Positions 26,411 through 38,012 of a stretch of DNA of 39,124 nt are shown piece after piece; position 1 is the first letter of the stretch; each line of letters begins with the position of its first letter. A program made the translations under genes and the position numbers. The notes below the pieces were generated by a model. It did not search any database and was not told the DNA's origin. It worked only from the letters and a program-made list of their open reading frames with translations. Origin of the DNA: Cyanobium sp. PLM2.Bin73. Its GTDB lineage: Bacteria > Cyanobacteriota > Cyanobacteriia > PCC-6307 > Cyanobiaceae. Location: contig REEV01000060.1 of the NCBI GenBank assembly GCA_007694915.1, positions 1 through 39,124 on the forward strand, read 5' to 3'.

Positions 26411-27025
26411 GCGGCGTGGAAGCGCCGCGGCCTCGGCGGCCAGCTGCCGGCGGCGGCAGAAGCTGCAGTGCCCCCAGCGGGCCATCTCCCCGGCCGGCGC
26501 CGGGCAGCCGCAGCGCGGACAGCTGGCCATGCCGTGCACATCCGCCCGGCTGGGGTGGCGGGCCCACACCAGGGCCTCCTCCTCCAGGCCCGGCGTAGCC
26601 AGGGGCGTGGGATGGTGCTGCTCGATGCGCAGATCGCGCAGGGCAAACCCCGCCGCCCGCAGGCTCCCGAGCAACTGGTGGCGGTGGTACTGCAGGGCCT
26701 GCAGCCAGGGACCGGGTGCCGCCCCCACCGTGAGCCGGGAGCCCTGCAGCCGCAGGGGCCGGCAGTGGGGAGCCAGCTGGGGGCCGGCCAGCTCGGGCCA
26801 GCGCTGCCAGAGGGCCGCCAGGTGGCCCTGCCGCTGCCAGTCCTGCTGCAGGTTGTCCAGGCAGCGGACCAGGGCGGTGGCCGGCGGCCGCGGCGGCGGC
26901 AGCAGCAGCGAGAGGTTGCCGATGCGGCGCGTAGCGGCGGCGGCCTCAGCGGCTCTGGCGGGGCGCCGGTTGGCCGCCGGGTCGGCGCGCCGCCTGCCGC
27001 GGCGCTGGGGGGTCGGTTCTGCCAT
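26396..27025 (-). CDS. DUF721 (DciA-like) protein with C-terminal zinc ribbon
   Basis: A 209-residue protein. The middle part (LAALWQRWPELAGPQLAPHC, then RLQGSRLTVGAAPGPWLQAL and YHRHQLLGSLRAAG) fits DUF721, the fold of the DnaA/DnaB-linked helicase loader DciA. The C-terminus adds a zinc ribbon with CPRCGC and CSFC pairs. The N-terminus is basic and disordered (TPQRRGRRRADPAANRR). ATG 27025 is chosen because the open frame further upstream is antisense to vipp1. A DciA-like role in loading the replicative helicase is an inference from the fold. Confidence 0.85.
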   Translation of the reverse strand: MAEPTPQRRGRRRADPAANRRPARAAEAAAATRRIGNLSLLLPPPRPPATALVRCLDNLQQDWQRQGHLAALWQRWPELAGPQLAPHCRPLRLQGSRLTVGAAPGPWLQALQYHRHQLLGSLRAAGFALRDLRIEQHHPTPLATPGLEEEALVWARHPSRADVHGMASCPRCGCPAPAGEMARWGHCSFCRRRQLAAEAAALPRRSSAQ

Positions 27026-27104
27026 GGGCTGGGCCGGGCGGTGCGACGGAGCAATCATGATTAAGGTCAAGCATCGCCCCATCCCGATCGCCCCGTCCCG
27101 TTCT

Positions 27105-27881
27105 ATGGGCTTCTTCGACCGCCTCAGCCGCCTGTTCCGCGCTAACGCCAACGCGGCGATCAGCAGCATGGAGGATCCCGCCAAGATCCTCGACCAGTCG
27201 GTGGATGACATGCAGCGCGACCTGGTGAAGCTGCGCCAGGCCGTGGCCACGGCGATCGCCAGCCAGAAGCGCATCCAGAACCAGGCCGAACAGGCCGAGG
27301 CCCAGAGCAAAACCTGGTATGAGCGCGCCGAACTGGCGTTGAAAAAGAGCGAGGAGGACCTGGCCCGTGAAGCGCTGTCGCGGCGAAAGACCTACCAGGA
27401 CACCGCCACGGCCCTCAACACCCAGCTCCAGAGCCAGTCGGCCCAGGTGGAGGGGCTGAAGAAGAGCCTGGTGGCCCTGGAGGCCAAGATCGCCGAGGCC
27501 AAGACCAAGAAGGACATGCTCAAGGCCCGGGCCCAGGCGGCCAAGGCCCAGGAGCAGCTGCAGAGCGCCGTGAGTGGGCTGGGCACCGACAACGCCATGG
27601 CCGCCTTCGAGCGCATGGAGGAGAAGGTGCAGACCCTCGAGGCCCGCAGCCAGGCCGCCGCGGAACTGGCAGGGGCCGATCTGGAGAGCCAGTTCGCCGC
27701 TCTCCAGGGCAGTGATGTGGACGACGAGCTGGCGGCCCTCAAGAACCGGCTGGCCGGTGTGCCAGAGGAGCCCATCCCGCTGCCTGCCGAGGACGCCCCG
27801 TTGCCCCAGCTCGAGCCCGCCCAGGTGGCTGAGGTGGACGCCGAACTTCAGGACCTCAAGCGCTCCATCGACCAGCTCTGA
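27105..27881 (+). CDS. vipp1: Vipp1/IM30, PspA-family membrane-remodelling protein
   Basis: A 258-residue, almost wholly helical ESCRT-III-like protein that forms rings and rods on thylakoid and plasma membranes and supports thylakoid biogenesis and membrane repair. The amphipathic first helix is MGFFDRLSRLFRANANAAI, followed by the conserved EDPAKILDQSVDDMQRDLVK. A long coiled-coil hairpin (about 50-145) and FERMEEKVQTLEARSQA follow. The tail after about residue 215 is acidic and proline-rich and ends in an extra helix (DAELQDLKRSIDQL), the C-terminal extension that separates Vipp1 from PspA. An upstream in-frame ATG at 27057 would add 16 unconserved residues and is rejected. Confidence 0.95.
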   Translation: MGFFDRLSRLFRANANAAISSMEDPAKILDQSVDDMQRDLVKLRQAVATAIASQKRIQNQAEQAEAQSKTWYERAELALKKSEEDLAREALSRRKTYQDTATALNTQLQSQSAQVEGLKKSLVALEAKIAEAKTKKDMLKARAQAAKAQEQLQSAVSGLGTDNAMAAFERMEEKVQTLEARSQAAAELAGADLESQFAALQGSDVDDELAALKNRLAGVPEEPIPLPAEDAPLPQLEPAQVAEVDAELQDLKRSIDQL

Positions 27882-27935
27882 GCTCCGGCGTCTGGGCGGC
27901 GGAGTCTGGGCTGCGGAGCCAGTGGGCCGGCTCCA

Positions 27936-27941
27936 TACAAT
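27936..27941 (+). promoter_or_regulatory. Possible -10 element of the thioredoxin gene
   Basis: TACAAT, 30 bp before the GTG start, stands out in GC-rich DNA. The same hexamer precedes the M23 gene (30272-30277). No -35 is recognisable at either site. Confidence 0.3.
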
Positions 27942-27970
27942 CCAGCCACACCGTTCCCTCCTCCGTCCCC

Positions 27971-28291
27971 GTGCCCGCAGCCCAGCTCACCGACGCCAGC
28001 TTCGAGACCGAGGTGCTGCGGTCCTCCGTGCCCTATCTGGTGGATGTGTGGGCCCAGTGGTGCGGCCCCTGCCGGTTGATGGCCCCGCTGATGGACTGGG
28101 CCGCCGCCGAGTACGCCGGCCGCCTGACGGTGGGCAAGCTGGAGGCCGATCCCAATCCCGCCAGCCGCGACCGGCTGCAGGTCCAGGGCCTGCCCACCCT
28201 GGTGTTGTTCAAGGGTGGAGCGGAGGTGGCGCGCCATGAGGGCGCCATGGCCCAGGCCCAGCTCAAGGCCTTCCTGGATGCCCATCTCTGA
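27971..28291 (+). CDS. Thioredoxin
   Basis: A 106-residue thiol-disulfide reductase with the classic active site WCGPC (about 33-37) and the cis-proline strand GLPTLVLFKGG. It is a soluble protein with no signal peptide. The GTG start gives PAAQLTDASF. Its last 14 bases overlap the start of the aminotransferase gene. Which thioredoxin type (m, x, y) it is cannot be settled; the short sequence EVARHEGAM replaces the usual RxxGxxxK pattern near the C-terminus. Confidence 0.94.
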   Translation: MPAAQLTDASFETEVLRSSVPYLVDVWAQWCGPCRLMAPLMDWAAAEYAGRLTVGKLEADPNPASRDRLQVQGLPTLVLFKGGAEVARHEGAMAQAQLKAFLDAHL

Positions 28292-29471
28292 GCGCCTGAG
28301 CAAGCTGGGCAGCGGCGTCTTCGCCCGCAACGACCGTCGCAAGGCGGCCTATACGAGCCGCGCGGCCGACCCCGGCTCCGGCCTGCCGCCCCTGCTCGAC
28401 CTCTCCCTGGGTTCCACCGATCTTCAGCCGCCGCGGGTGGCCCTTGAGGCCATCGCCGCCCAGCTGCAGCGGCCCGCCAGCGCCTCCTACTGCCTGCATG
28501 CCGCCACCCTGCCGTTCCGCCAGGCCGCGGCCGGCTGGGCCCTGCGGCGCTTCGGTGTGGCGGTCGATCCCGAGCGCGAGGTGCTGCTGCTGGTGGGTTC
28601 CCAGGAGGGCACGGCCCACCTGCCCCTGGCGGTGCTCAACCCCGGCGACGCAGCCCTGCTGCTCGACCCCTATTACCCGTCGCACATGGGTGGGCTGCAT
28701 CTAGCCTCGGCCCGGCCGGTGCAGCTGCCCCTTGATCCCGCCGCCGGTTGGCGGCCCGATTTCGAGCGTCTCACGGCCGCCCAGTGGGACGACCTGCGGC
28801 TGATGGTGCTGGGCTTCCCCCACAACCCCACCGCCACCACCGGCGAGCAGGCCTGGCTGGATGCGGCGGTGGAGAAGGCTCTGGCTCACAACATCGTGCT
28901 CGCCCACGACAACCCCTACGTGGACCTGGCCCTGGAGGGGGAAGCCCCGGCCCTGCTGCGCCATCCCGCCTGGCGCCAGTGCGGCATCGAGTTCTTCTCC
29001 CTCTCCAAGAGCTGGTGCCTGGGGGGCTACCGGCTGGCCTTCGCCATCGGCGCCGAGTGGCTGATCACCGCCCTGCGCCAGCTCAAGGGGGTGGTCGACT
29101 TCAACCAGTCGCTGGCGCTGCAGGCCGGGGCGATCGCGGCCATCGAGCAGGCGCCCGAGTGGCCGGAGAAGTTGCGGGCGGTGTACCGCCAGCGCCGCGA
29201 TGCCATGGCCGCCGCACTGGAGGCGGGCGGCTGGCCGGTGCGCCGCCCCTCGATGGCCCTCTACCTCTGGTTGGCCCTGCCCCCCCAGGCGCGAGGACTG
29301 GATTCGGAGGCCTTCTGCGCCGCCTTGCTGGAGGCCACGGGGGTGGCGCTCACCCCCGGCAACGGCTTCGGGCCCGCGGGTGAGGGCTGGGCCCGGCTGG
29401 CTCTGGTGCATCCCCAGGCCGAGCTGGAAGCCGGCGCCGAGCGCATCCGCCAGTGGCTCGCCCGCCGCTGA
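28278..29471 (+). CDS. Class I/II PLP aminotransferase
   Basis: A 397-residue fold-type I enzyme. The PLP lysine is Lys244 in FFSLSKSWCLGGYR, the substrate-pocket asparagine lies in GFPHNPTATTG, and AHDNPYVDLAL contains the aspartate that pairs with the cofactor nitrogen. The overall pattern resembles LL-diaminopimelate aminotransferase (DapL) relatives. Whether it is the DapL of lysine and peptidoglycan synthesis or a paralogue is not decided by sequence reading. ATG 28278 overlaps the thioredoxin gene by 14 bp, and birA overlaps its end by 19 bp. Confidence 0.88.
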   Translation: MPISERLSKLGSGVFARNDRRKAAYTSRAADPGSGLPPLLDLSLGSTDLQPPRVALEAIAAQLQRPASASYCLHAATLPFRQAAAGWALRRFGVAVDPEREVLLLVGSQEGTAHLPLAVLNPGDAALLLDPYYPSHMGGLHLASARPVQLPLDPAAGWRPDFERLTAAQWDDLRLMVLGFPHNPTATTGEQAWLDAAVEKALAHNIVLAHDNPYVDLALEGEAPALLRHPAWRQCGIEFFSLSKSWCLGGYRLAFAIGAEWLITALRQLKGVVDFNQSLALQAGAIAAIEQAPEWPEKLRAVYRQRRDAMAAALEAGGWPVRRPSMALYLWLALPPQARGLDSEAFCAALLEATGVALTPGNGFGPAGEGWARLALVHPQAELEAGAERIRQWLARR

Positions 29472-30244
29472 GTCGGCCCTGGCGCGGTGCGGAGCCGGGG
29501 CCCTGGCAGCTGCGCCGCCTGCCGGTATGCGCCAGCACCGAGATCGAGCTGGAGCGCTGGCTGCGGCGGCGCGGCGGCGGGCCCGTGGCCGGCCAGGTGC
29601 CCCTGGCGGTGGTGGCCCGGCGCCAGCGCCACGGCGTGGGGCAGCGGGGGCGGCCCTGGCAGTCGCCCCCCGGGGGGGTGTGGCTCAGCGCGGCCCTGCC
29701 CTGGCCGCCACGCCCTGCCGTGGCCCTGGGCCTGGCGGTGGTGGTGGGGCTGGCTCTGGAACTGGAGGCCCTCGGCCTGCAGCCCCGCATCAAGTGGCCC
29801 AACGACCTGCTGCTGCAGGGGCGCAAGCTGGCCGGGGTGCTGCCGCGCCTGCGCCTGCGGGGCGATCGGGTGCGCTGGGCTCAGGTGGGCGTGGGCGTGA
29901 ACGGCACCAACCGCGTGCCGCCCGGCGCCATCGCCCTCGGCGAGGTGCTGGCCCAGATGCGGGGCAGCCGTGACCGTCGCCCCGGTTGCCCCCAGGCCCG
30001 GCCCCGGGTCCTGGAGTGGCGGGTGCTGGCGGCTCTGGCCTGGGCCCGGGACCAGGCCGCCGATGGGGGCGGCGATGGCGGGCCGGGCGAAACCATCCGA
30101 CGCCTGGCGGAATCTCGCCTGCAGCCCTGCCCCGATGGCCTGCTCCATGGCGGCTTGCGCTGGCAGGTGGAGGGGCTGGCGGCGGATGGCGCCCTGCGCC
30201 TGCGGCGGGGCACCCTCACCACCCGCCTGCAGCGCCGGTTCTGA
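29453..30244 (+). CDS. birA: Biotin-[acetyl-CoA-carboxylase] ligase
   Basis: This enzyme activates biotin with ATP and attaches it to the carrier protein of acetyl-CoA carboxylase. It has 263 residues with only the catalytic and C-terminal domains, and no DNA-binding domain, so it is not a repressor. The biotinyl-AMP loop is present as RHGVGQRGRPW, followed by the strand GVWLSAALPWP, and IKWPNDLLLQGRKLAGVL holds the ATP and biotin contacts. The GTG start overlaps the aminotransferase end by 19 bp; no closer good start is seen. Confidence 0.9.
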   Translation: MARPPLSRPWRGAEPGPWQLRRLPVCASTEIELERWLRRRGGGPVAGQVPLAVVARRQRHGVGQRGRPWQSPPGGVWLSAALPWPPRPAVALGLAVVVGLALELEALGLQPRIKWPNDLLLQGRKLAGVLPRLRLRGDRVRWAQVGVGVNGTNRVPPGAIALGEVLAQMRGSRDRRPGCPQARPRVLEWRVLAALAWARDQAADGGGDGGPGETIRRLAESRLQPCPDGLLHGGLRWQVEGLAADGALRLRRGTLTTRLQRRF

Positions 30245-30284
30245 GCCAGGGACGGCGCCGTTGAGTTTGACTACAATCCCGCCC

Positions 30285-31655
30285 ATGGCCACACTCTTTT
30301 TCCGCCGACAGGTTCTCCGCCAACAGGCCCGCGTGCGCCGAGGCTCAGCCTCCGTGGCCCTGCTGGCCTCCCTGGCAGGCCTCTCCAGCGTCGGAGCCCT
30401 GGGTCTGGCCCTGGCCCAGGAACCGGCCCCCGAATCACCCCGGCCGCAACCGCCGGCCGCGGCGGCTCCGCCCAGTCCTTCAGCTCCCGCGGCCCCTGCC
30501 GCAAGCCTGGGCAGCGAGCCCATCACGCTGCCGTCGGATCGGCCCCGGCCCACCCCCGCCGCACCGTCGGTCAGCCCCCGGCCCGAGCCCGCCGCGCCCC
30601 CGGTTGCCACCCCTCCGGCACCCCGGCCGCCGGTGGCCGCTCCCCAGCCCCGGCCCCTGAGGCCCGATCCCGCCAGCCTGGCCACTCCTGAGCCGCGGCG
30701 ATTCGACCGCTCCCTCGATGAGTTGGTGCGCGATGGGGTGGTGACCCAGGCCGAGCGCGACCGCATCCGCAGCGGTGCCATGGCCTCGCCGGTGCAGGCC
30801 CCGGCCCACCGCCAGGCCTGCCGCAGTGGTGCCCTCTCCGAGCAGGAATGCAACACCGGGGTGGTGGTGCGCTGGCGTGGTCGCTCGGAGGGCTCGAGCT
30901 GGCCCCTCGATCCCAGCGATCCCGCCGCCCTGGAGGCGGCCCGGGACCAGCTGAAGGCCGGCAGCAGCGGCTGGAGCGGCGCCATGGGTGAGGTGTTCAC
31001 CACCCCCACGAGCACGCCGCTCACCGTTCCGGTGGCCTCCCTGCTGGCCGGCGACGGCAGCAGCCTGCGGCTTGCCGATGTGTTCGCGATCACCCCCCGG
31101 CCGGCGCCGGTGGCCGGCAACGGCAACCGCAGCCTGCTGTTCCCCCTGATCGGTGCCGGGGTCAACACCAGTGGCTTCGGCTTCCGCCTGCACCCGATCC
31201 TGGGCAGCTGGCTGATGCACACTGGCATCGATCTGGCGGCCCCAACGGGCACCCCGGTGGTGGCGGCCCTTGGCGGCACGGTGGTGAGCAGCGGTGAGGC
31301 CGGCGGCTATGGCCTGGTGGTGGAACTGGAGCACGACAATCCCCGCCGCCGCACCCTCTACGCCCACCTCAGCGAGCTGTATGTGAAGCCGGGCGAGCGG
31401 GTGCGCCAGGGCGAGGTGATCGGCCGCGTCGGCAGCACCGGTCTGAGCACCGGGCCGCACCTGCACTTCGAGCTGCGCCTGCCCAGCGACGGTGGCTGGG
31501 TGGCTGTGGACCCCGGTGGTTTCACCCCCGGCGGCGGGAGCGATCTGCTCAATCCCCTCGGCAGCGACGTGATCGCCCAGATGATGGGCCAGCTGCTGCA
31601 GCGCCTCGAGCGGCCGGACGCGATCGCCACCGAAGCCGGCCCGCTCGGGGGCTGA
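30285..31655 (+). CDS. M23 (LytM-type) peptidase
   Basis: A 456-residue exported protein. The signal peptide ends at about residue 44 (GALGLALAQ). A long proline/alanine-rich linker (about 45-130) follows, then a middle region with a cysteine pair (RQACRSGALSEQECNTG). The C-terminal M23 domain has zinc ligands His312 and Asp316 (HTGIDLAAP) and the HLHFEL motif (His392, His394). All expected metal ligands are present, so it should be an active peptidoglycan endopeptidase in the periplasm. A -10-like TACAAT lies 8 bp before the ATG. It is convergent with the ABC ATPase gene. Confidence 0.93.
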   Translation: MATLFFRRQVLRQQARVRRGSASVALLASLAGLSSVGALGLALAQEPAPESPRPQPPAAAAPPSPSAPAAPAASLGSEPITLPSDRPRPTPAAPSVSPRPEPAAPPVATPPAPRPPVAAPQPRPLRPDPASLATPEPRRFDRSLDELVRDGVVTQAERDRIRSGAMASPVQAPAHRQACRSGALSEQECNTGVVVRWRGRSEGSSWPLDPSDPAALEAARDQLKAGSSGWSGAMGEVFTTPTSTPLTVPVASLLAGDGSSLRLADVFAITPRPAPVAGNGNRSLLFPLIGAGVNTSGFGFRLHPILGSWLMHTGIDLAAPTGTPVVAALGGTVVSSGEAGGYGLVVELEHDNPRRRTLYAHLSELYVKPGERVRQGEVIGRVGSTGLSTGPHLHFELRLPSDGGWVAVDPGGFTPGGGSDLLNPLGSDVIAQMMGQLLQRLERPDAIATEAGPLGG

Positions 31656-31681
31656 CGGCCAGGCTCCTTCAGCAGGCCCCT

Positions 31682-32422
31682 TCAGCGGGTGACGCGGCCG
31701 TCGGTGAAGTGCACCACATGCTCGGCCCGTTTGGCAACGTCGTCCTCGTGGGTCACCATCACCACGGTGATGCCACCACGGTGCAGTTCATCGACGATGT
31801 CCAGCACCTCTTCGGTGGTGTGGGAATCGAGGGCCCCCGTGGGCTCATCGGCCAGCAGCAGGGCCGGTTCGTTGATGATCGCCCGCGCGATCGCCACCCG
31901 CTGCTGCTGGCCGCCGGAGAGCTGGTTGGGCTTGTTGTGCAGGCGCTGGCCCAGGCCCACCCGCTCGAGGGCCCGTTGGGCCCGCTGGCGCCGTTCGCTG
32001 GCCGGAACCCCGGCATAGATCATCGGCAGGATCACATTCTCCAGGGCCGTGAGCTGGGGCAGCAGGTGAAACTGCTGAAACACAAAGCCCAGCTCCCGGT
32101 TGCGCAGGTCGGCCAGCTGGTCGTCGTTGAGGGTCTCCACCGGCACGCCGTTGAGCCGGTAGCTGCCGGCCGTGGGCCGGTCGAGGCAGCCGAGGATGTT
32201 CATCGCCGTGCTCTTGCCCGACCCTGAGGCCCCCATCACCGCCAGATAGTCGCCCTGGTTCACCCGCAGATCGAGGCCGTCGAGGGCCCGCACCTCGGCA
32301 TCGCCGCTGCCGTACACCTTCTCCACGCCCACCAGCTCCGCCACCGGCAGAGCCGGTTGACGGACAGGCTCCTGGGGGCGTGAGCCGTTCCGTTGGGATG
32401 GCGAGAGCAGCGATTCAGCCAA
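31682..32422 (-). CDS. ABC transporter ATPase, MacB/LolD/DevA type
   Basis: A nucleotide-binding subunit of about 246 residues. Walker A is GASGSGKST, the signature is [15 protein letters not shown], Walker B is [12 protein letters not shown], and the H-loop is VTHEDD. The segment [17 protein letters not shown] is typical of the MacB/LolD/DevA class, which works with FtsX-like permeases in lipoprotein or glycolipid handling. No permease is adjacent. The start is uncertain: TTG 32422 overlaps the ndhB stop by 8 bp, while GTG 32455 would add 11 residues; both make it the distal gene of an ndhB transcript. Confidence 0.9.
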   Translation of the reverse strand: MAESLLSPSQRNGSRPQEPVRQPALPVAELVGVEKVYGSGDAEVRALDGLDLRVNQGDYLAVMGASGSGKSTAMNILGCLDRPTAGSYRLNGVPVETLNDDQLADLRNRELGFVFQQFHLLPQLTALENVILPMIYAGVPASERRQRAQRALERVGLGQRLHNKPNQLSGGQQQRVAIARAIINEPALLLADEPTGALDSHTTEEVLDIVDELHRGGITVVMVTHEDDVAKRAEHVVHFTDGRVTR

Positions 32423-34007
32423 GGGTGGCCTGAAGGATCGGCGTTCCGGCCACACTCTGGCTCGCCCAGGTGAACAGTGGGCTGGAGAGGATGCCGCCCA
32501 CGGCCGTGACGATCACACAGCTCACCAGGGCGGTGCGCAGCGAGGACAGTCCGGGCAGCGACCAGCTGATCTCTGGATAGGCCTTCACCACCTCGGAGGC
32601 CTCCTGGGGTTCCTTCACCACCATCATCTTGATCACCGAGATGTAGTAGTAGATCGACACCACCGAGGTGAGCAGACCCACCACCACCAGCAGGTACTGG
32701 CCGTCGGCCCAGCCGGCGAAGAACAGGTAGATCTTGCCGAAGAAGCCCAGCATCGGCGGGATTCCCCCCAGCGACAGCAGGCAGAGGCTGAGGCCCAGGG
32801 TGATCAGGGGATCCTTCTGGTAAAGCCCGGCATAGTCGGCAATCCGGTCGCTGCCGGTGCGCAGCGAAAACAGAATGATGCAGGCGAAGGCCCCCAGGTT
32901 CATGAACAGGTAGGCCGCCATGTAGAGCACCATGGCTGCGTAGCCGTCCTCGGTGCCGCACACCAGCCCGATCATCACGAAGCCGGCCTGGCCGATCGAG
33001 CTGTAGGCCAGCATCCGCTTCATCGAGGTCTGGGCCAGGGCCACCACGTTGCCCAGCACCATGCTCAGCACCGCCAGCACGGTGAACAGCAGCTTCCACT
33101 GGGTGTCGAAGCTGCCGAAGCAGCCCACCAGGATGCGCAGGGCCAGGGCGAAGCCGGCGGCCTTGGAGCCCACCGAGAGGAAGGCCACCACCGGGGTGGG
33201 CGAGCCCTCGTACACATCGGGAGTCCACTGGTGGAAGGGCACGGCGGCGATCTTGAACGCCACTGTCGCCAGCACGAACACCAGGGCCAGGGCGGCGATC
33301 GGGCTGGCGCTGGTCTCCAGGGCCAGAGCCACGGCCTCCAGGCTGGTGGACCCACCCGTGAGCCCGTAGAGCAGGGAGGCGCCGTAGAGGAAGACGGCGG
33401 CGGCGGCCGATCCCACCAACAGATATTTGAGCGCCGCCTCGGAGCTGCGGGCATCCCGCTTCATGTAGCCCGCGAGCAGGTAACTGGCCACCGAGAGGGT
33501 CTCCAGCGACACGAAGATGCTCACCAGGTCGGTGGATCCACACAGGAACATCGCCCCCAGGGTGGCGGCCAGCAGGATCGCGGCGTACTCCCCCACCGGC
33601 GTGCCGCTGCGCTCCACGTAACGCCAGCTCAGCATCAGGGTGATCAGGGTGGAGGCGGCCACCACTGATCGAAAGGCGATGGCCAGGTTGTCGGCCAGGA
33701 AACTGCCCAGGAAGGAGGGCTCCAGGTCTGCCGTGTTCCACTGCAGAGCCAGCAGCAGCAGGGCGGCCCCGAGGCCGGCGTAGCAGAAGGGCGGCACCCA
33801 GCGGCTGGCGACCTTCTCGCCTGCCAAATCCACCAGCAGGCAGGCCAGCAGGGCCACCAAGACCGCGGCCTCCGGGGCGATTGCCCCGGCGTTGAGCTGC
33901 AGGGCCAGGCCGGGAATGCCGGCGCCACTGCCGATGGCTTCGCTGGCGTCCATTGCTGCGAGAAGTGAGGGAAGCGCCGCCGTGGCCAGGGCGCTGGGCA
34001 GAGTCAT
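32415..34007 (-). CDS. ndhB: NAD(P)H-quinone oxidoreductase subunit 2 (NdhB)
   Basis: A core proton-pumping membrane subunit of cyanobacterial NDH-1, used in respiration, cyclic electron flow and CO2 uptake. About 14 hydrophobic segments are visible. Conserved pump residues occur in [17 protein letters not shown] (glutamate) and [20 protein letters not shown] (lysine). [20 protein letters not shown] is the discontinuous-helix region. ATG 34007 gives 530 residues, close to the usual length; ATG 34055 (546 aa) and ATG 33953 (512 aa) are alternatives. It is divergent from topA. Confidence 0.95.
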   Translation of the reverse strand: MTLPSALATAALPSLLAAMDASEAIGSGAGIPGLALQLNAGAIAPEAAVLVALLACLLVDLAGEKVASRWVPPFCYAGLGAALLLLALQWNTADLEPSFLGSFLADNLAIAFRSVVAASTLITLMLSWRYVERSGTPVGEYAAILLAATLGAMFLCGSTDLVSIFVSLETLSVASYLLAGYMKRDARSSEAALKYLLVGSAAAAVFLYGASLLYGLTGGSTSLEAVALALETSASPIAALALVFVLATVAFKIAAVPFHQWTPDVYEGSPTPVVAFLSVGSKAAGFALALRILVGCFGSFDTQWKLLFTVLAVLSMVLGNVVALAQTSMKRMLAYSSIGQAGFVMIGLVCGTEDGYAAMVLYMAAYLFMNLGAFACIILFSLRTGSDRIADYAGLYQKDPLITLGLSLCLLSLGGIPPMLGFFGKIYLFFAGWADGQYLLVVVGLLTSVVSIYYYISVIKMMVVKEPQEASEVVKAYPEISWSLPGLSSLRTALVSCVIVTAVGGILSSPLFTWASQSVAGTPILQATLG

Positions 34008-34158
34008 CAGGCCAGGATCGATCACGCCGGACAGGAGCATCACCAGGGGCATCACGGTGGCTGCGGGACCGGGGTTTGTGGGGCTGACTGTAACTGTGTT
34101 GGCTTCGTCGACCGGGGCCGCCGGTGCGATAAAGAGGGATGCGGTCGTCCACCTGTCT

Positions 34159-36878
<2,720 letters not shown>

Positions 36879-36879
<1 letters not shown>

Positions 36880-37352
36880 TGCGGGGTGTGCGGTGCTCCA
36901 GCCCGAACCACCGCCGGCGCCGGCCCTTGGCGCTGGTGCTGCCCCTGGCTCTCCTGTTGGCGGGCTGCAGCGGCACCCCCCTGGGTGATCAGCTCAGTGA
37001 CAGCTTCCCCGATGGTCAGGCTGCGGAGGAGCCGTCTCCAGCCCCCGGGACCGATCCCGAGCCGGCCGCCACTGCCCCCGCCGCCGCTGGGCCGCCCGCT
37101 CCAGCCCAGCCTGGGCCCGCTGCTCCCCAGGGCCCGGCCGCCCCTGCCGCCGCCCCCGCGCCCTACCGGCTCACCCTGCGGCTGAGCGGGGCCGATCCGG
37201 CCGCCCCGGCGGAGGCGGTGACCCAGGCCCTGCGGGCCGCGGGCCTGAGTTTTGAGGTGGAGGTGATCGAGCGCATTCCCGAGGCCGCCGCACCGCCGCC
37301 GCCGCTCACCACGCCGGCCCCAGAACCGGCGCCCGCCCCGGCCAACCGCTGA
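36879..37352 (+). CDS. Proline/alanine-rich lipoprotein
   Basis: A 157-residue protein with a signal peptide and lipobox (LALLLAGCSG, Cys30), so it is lipid-anchored. A disordered Pro/Ala linker (about 45-95) leads to a small folded part (YRLTLRLSGADPAAPAEAV, AAGLSFEVEVIERI) and another Pro/Ala tail. It is not a recognised family. It overlaps topA and the DUF2232 gene by 1 bp on each side, implying one transcript. Confidence 0.8.
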
Positions 37353-38008
37353 TGGCCTCTCCCCCCGGCGGCCAGCTCAGCCCCCGCCAGGCCCGTCAGC
37401 TGATGGACACCGCCTATCTGGCCGCCGCCACCGCCCTGCTCTGGGTTGCCCTCTACTACCTGCCAGTCGGCAGTCCCCTGTTCCGGCTGGCCCTGCCCCT
37501 GCCGCTCACCCTGCTGCAGCTGCGCCACGGCTGGCGTTGCGCCTGGGACGGCCTGGTGGTGACCACCCTGCTGCTGGTGGCCCTGATGGGCCCGATCCGC
37601 GGCCCCCTGGTGGTGTTCCCCTACGGCCTGCTGGCCCTGTGGCTGGGCTGGTGCTGGCGGCGGCGCTGCAGCTGGTGGCTGAGCTGGGGTGTGGGCAGTG
37701 TGATCGGGGCAGCCGGCTTCCTGGTGCGGGTCGCGGTGCTCTCGCTGCTGGTGGGCGAGAACCTCTGGGTGGTGATCACCACGGCCGCCGCGGGCCTGGT
37801 GGAGCGGCTGGCCGGCCTGGTGGGGCTGGCGGCCGCCGTGCAGCTTGAGCAGGTGCAGGTGGCCGCCGTGCTGCTGGTATGGGTGCAGAACGGGGTGATC
37901 GTGCTCACCCTGCACGCCGTGGCCTACTGGATCTTCCCGCGGCTGCAGGCCCCGATCAGCGAGCCGCCCCCCGCCCTGCGGGCCCTGGTGGCGGTGGATC
38001 CCCTCTGA
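37352..38008 (+). CDS. DUF2232 membrane protein
   Basis: A 218-residue protein with about six membrane helices (AYLAAATALLWVALYYLP, LALPLPLTLLQL, VFPYGLLALWLGW, VGSVIGAAGFLVRVAVLSLL and two more). The pattern resembles DUF2232, a family related in shape to energy-coupling substrate-binding proteins; the substrate is unknown. It lies between the lipoprotein and the CobT-like gene with overlaps or a 4-bp gap. The context hints at a cofactor-related role, which is only an inference. Confidence 0.8.
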   Translation: MASPPGGQLSPRQARQLMDTAYLAAATALLWVALYYLPVGSPLFRLALPLPLTLLQLRHGWRCAWDGLVVTTLLLVALMGPIRGPLVVFPYGLLALWLGWCWRRRCSWWLSWGVGSVIGAAGFLVRVAVLSLLVGENLWVVITTAAAGLVERLAGLVGLAAAVQLEQVQVAAVLLVWVQNGVIVLTLHAVAYWIFPRLQAPISEPPPALRALVAVDPL

Positions 38009-38012
38009 GCCG

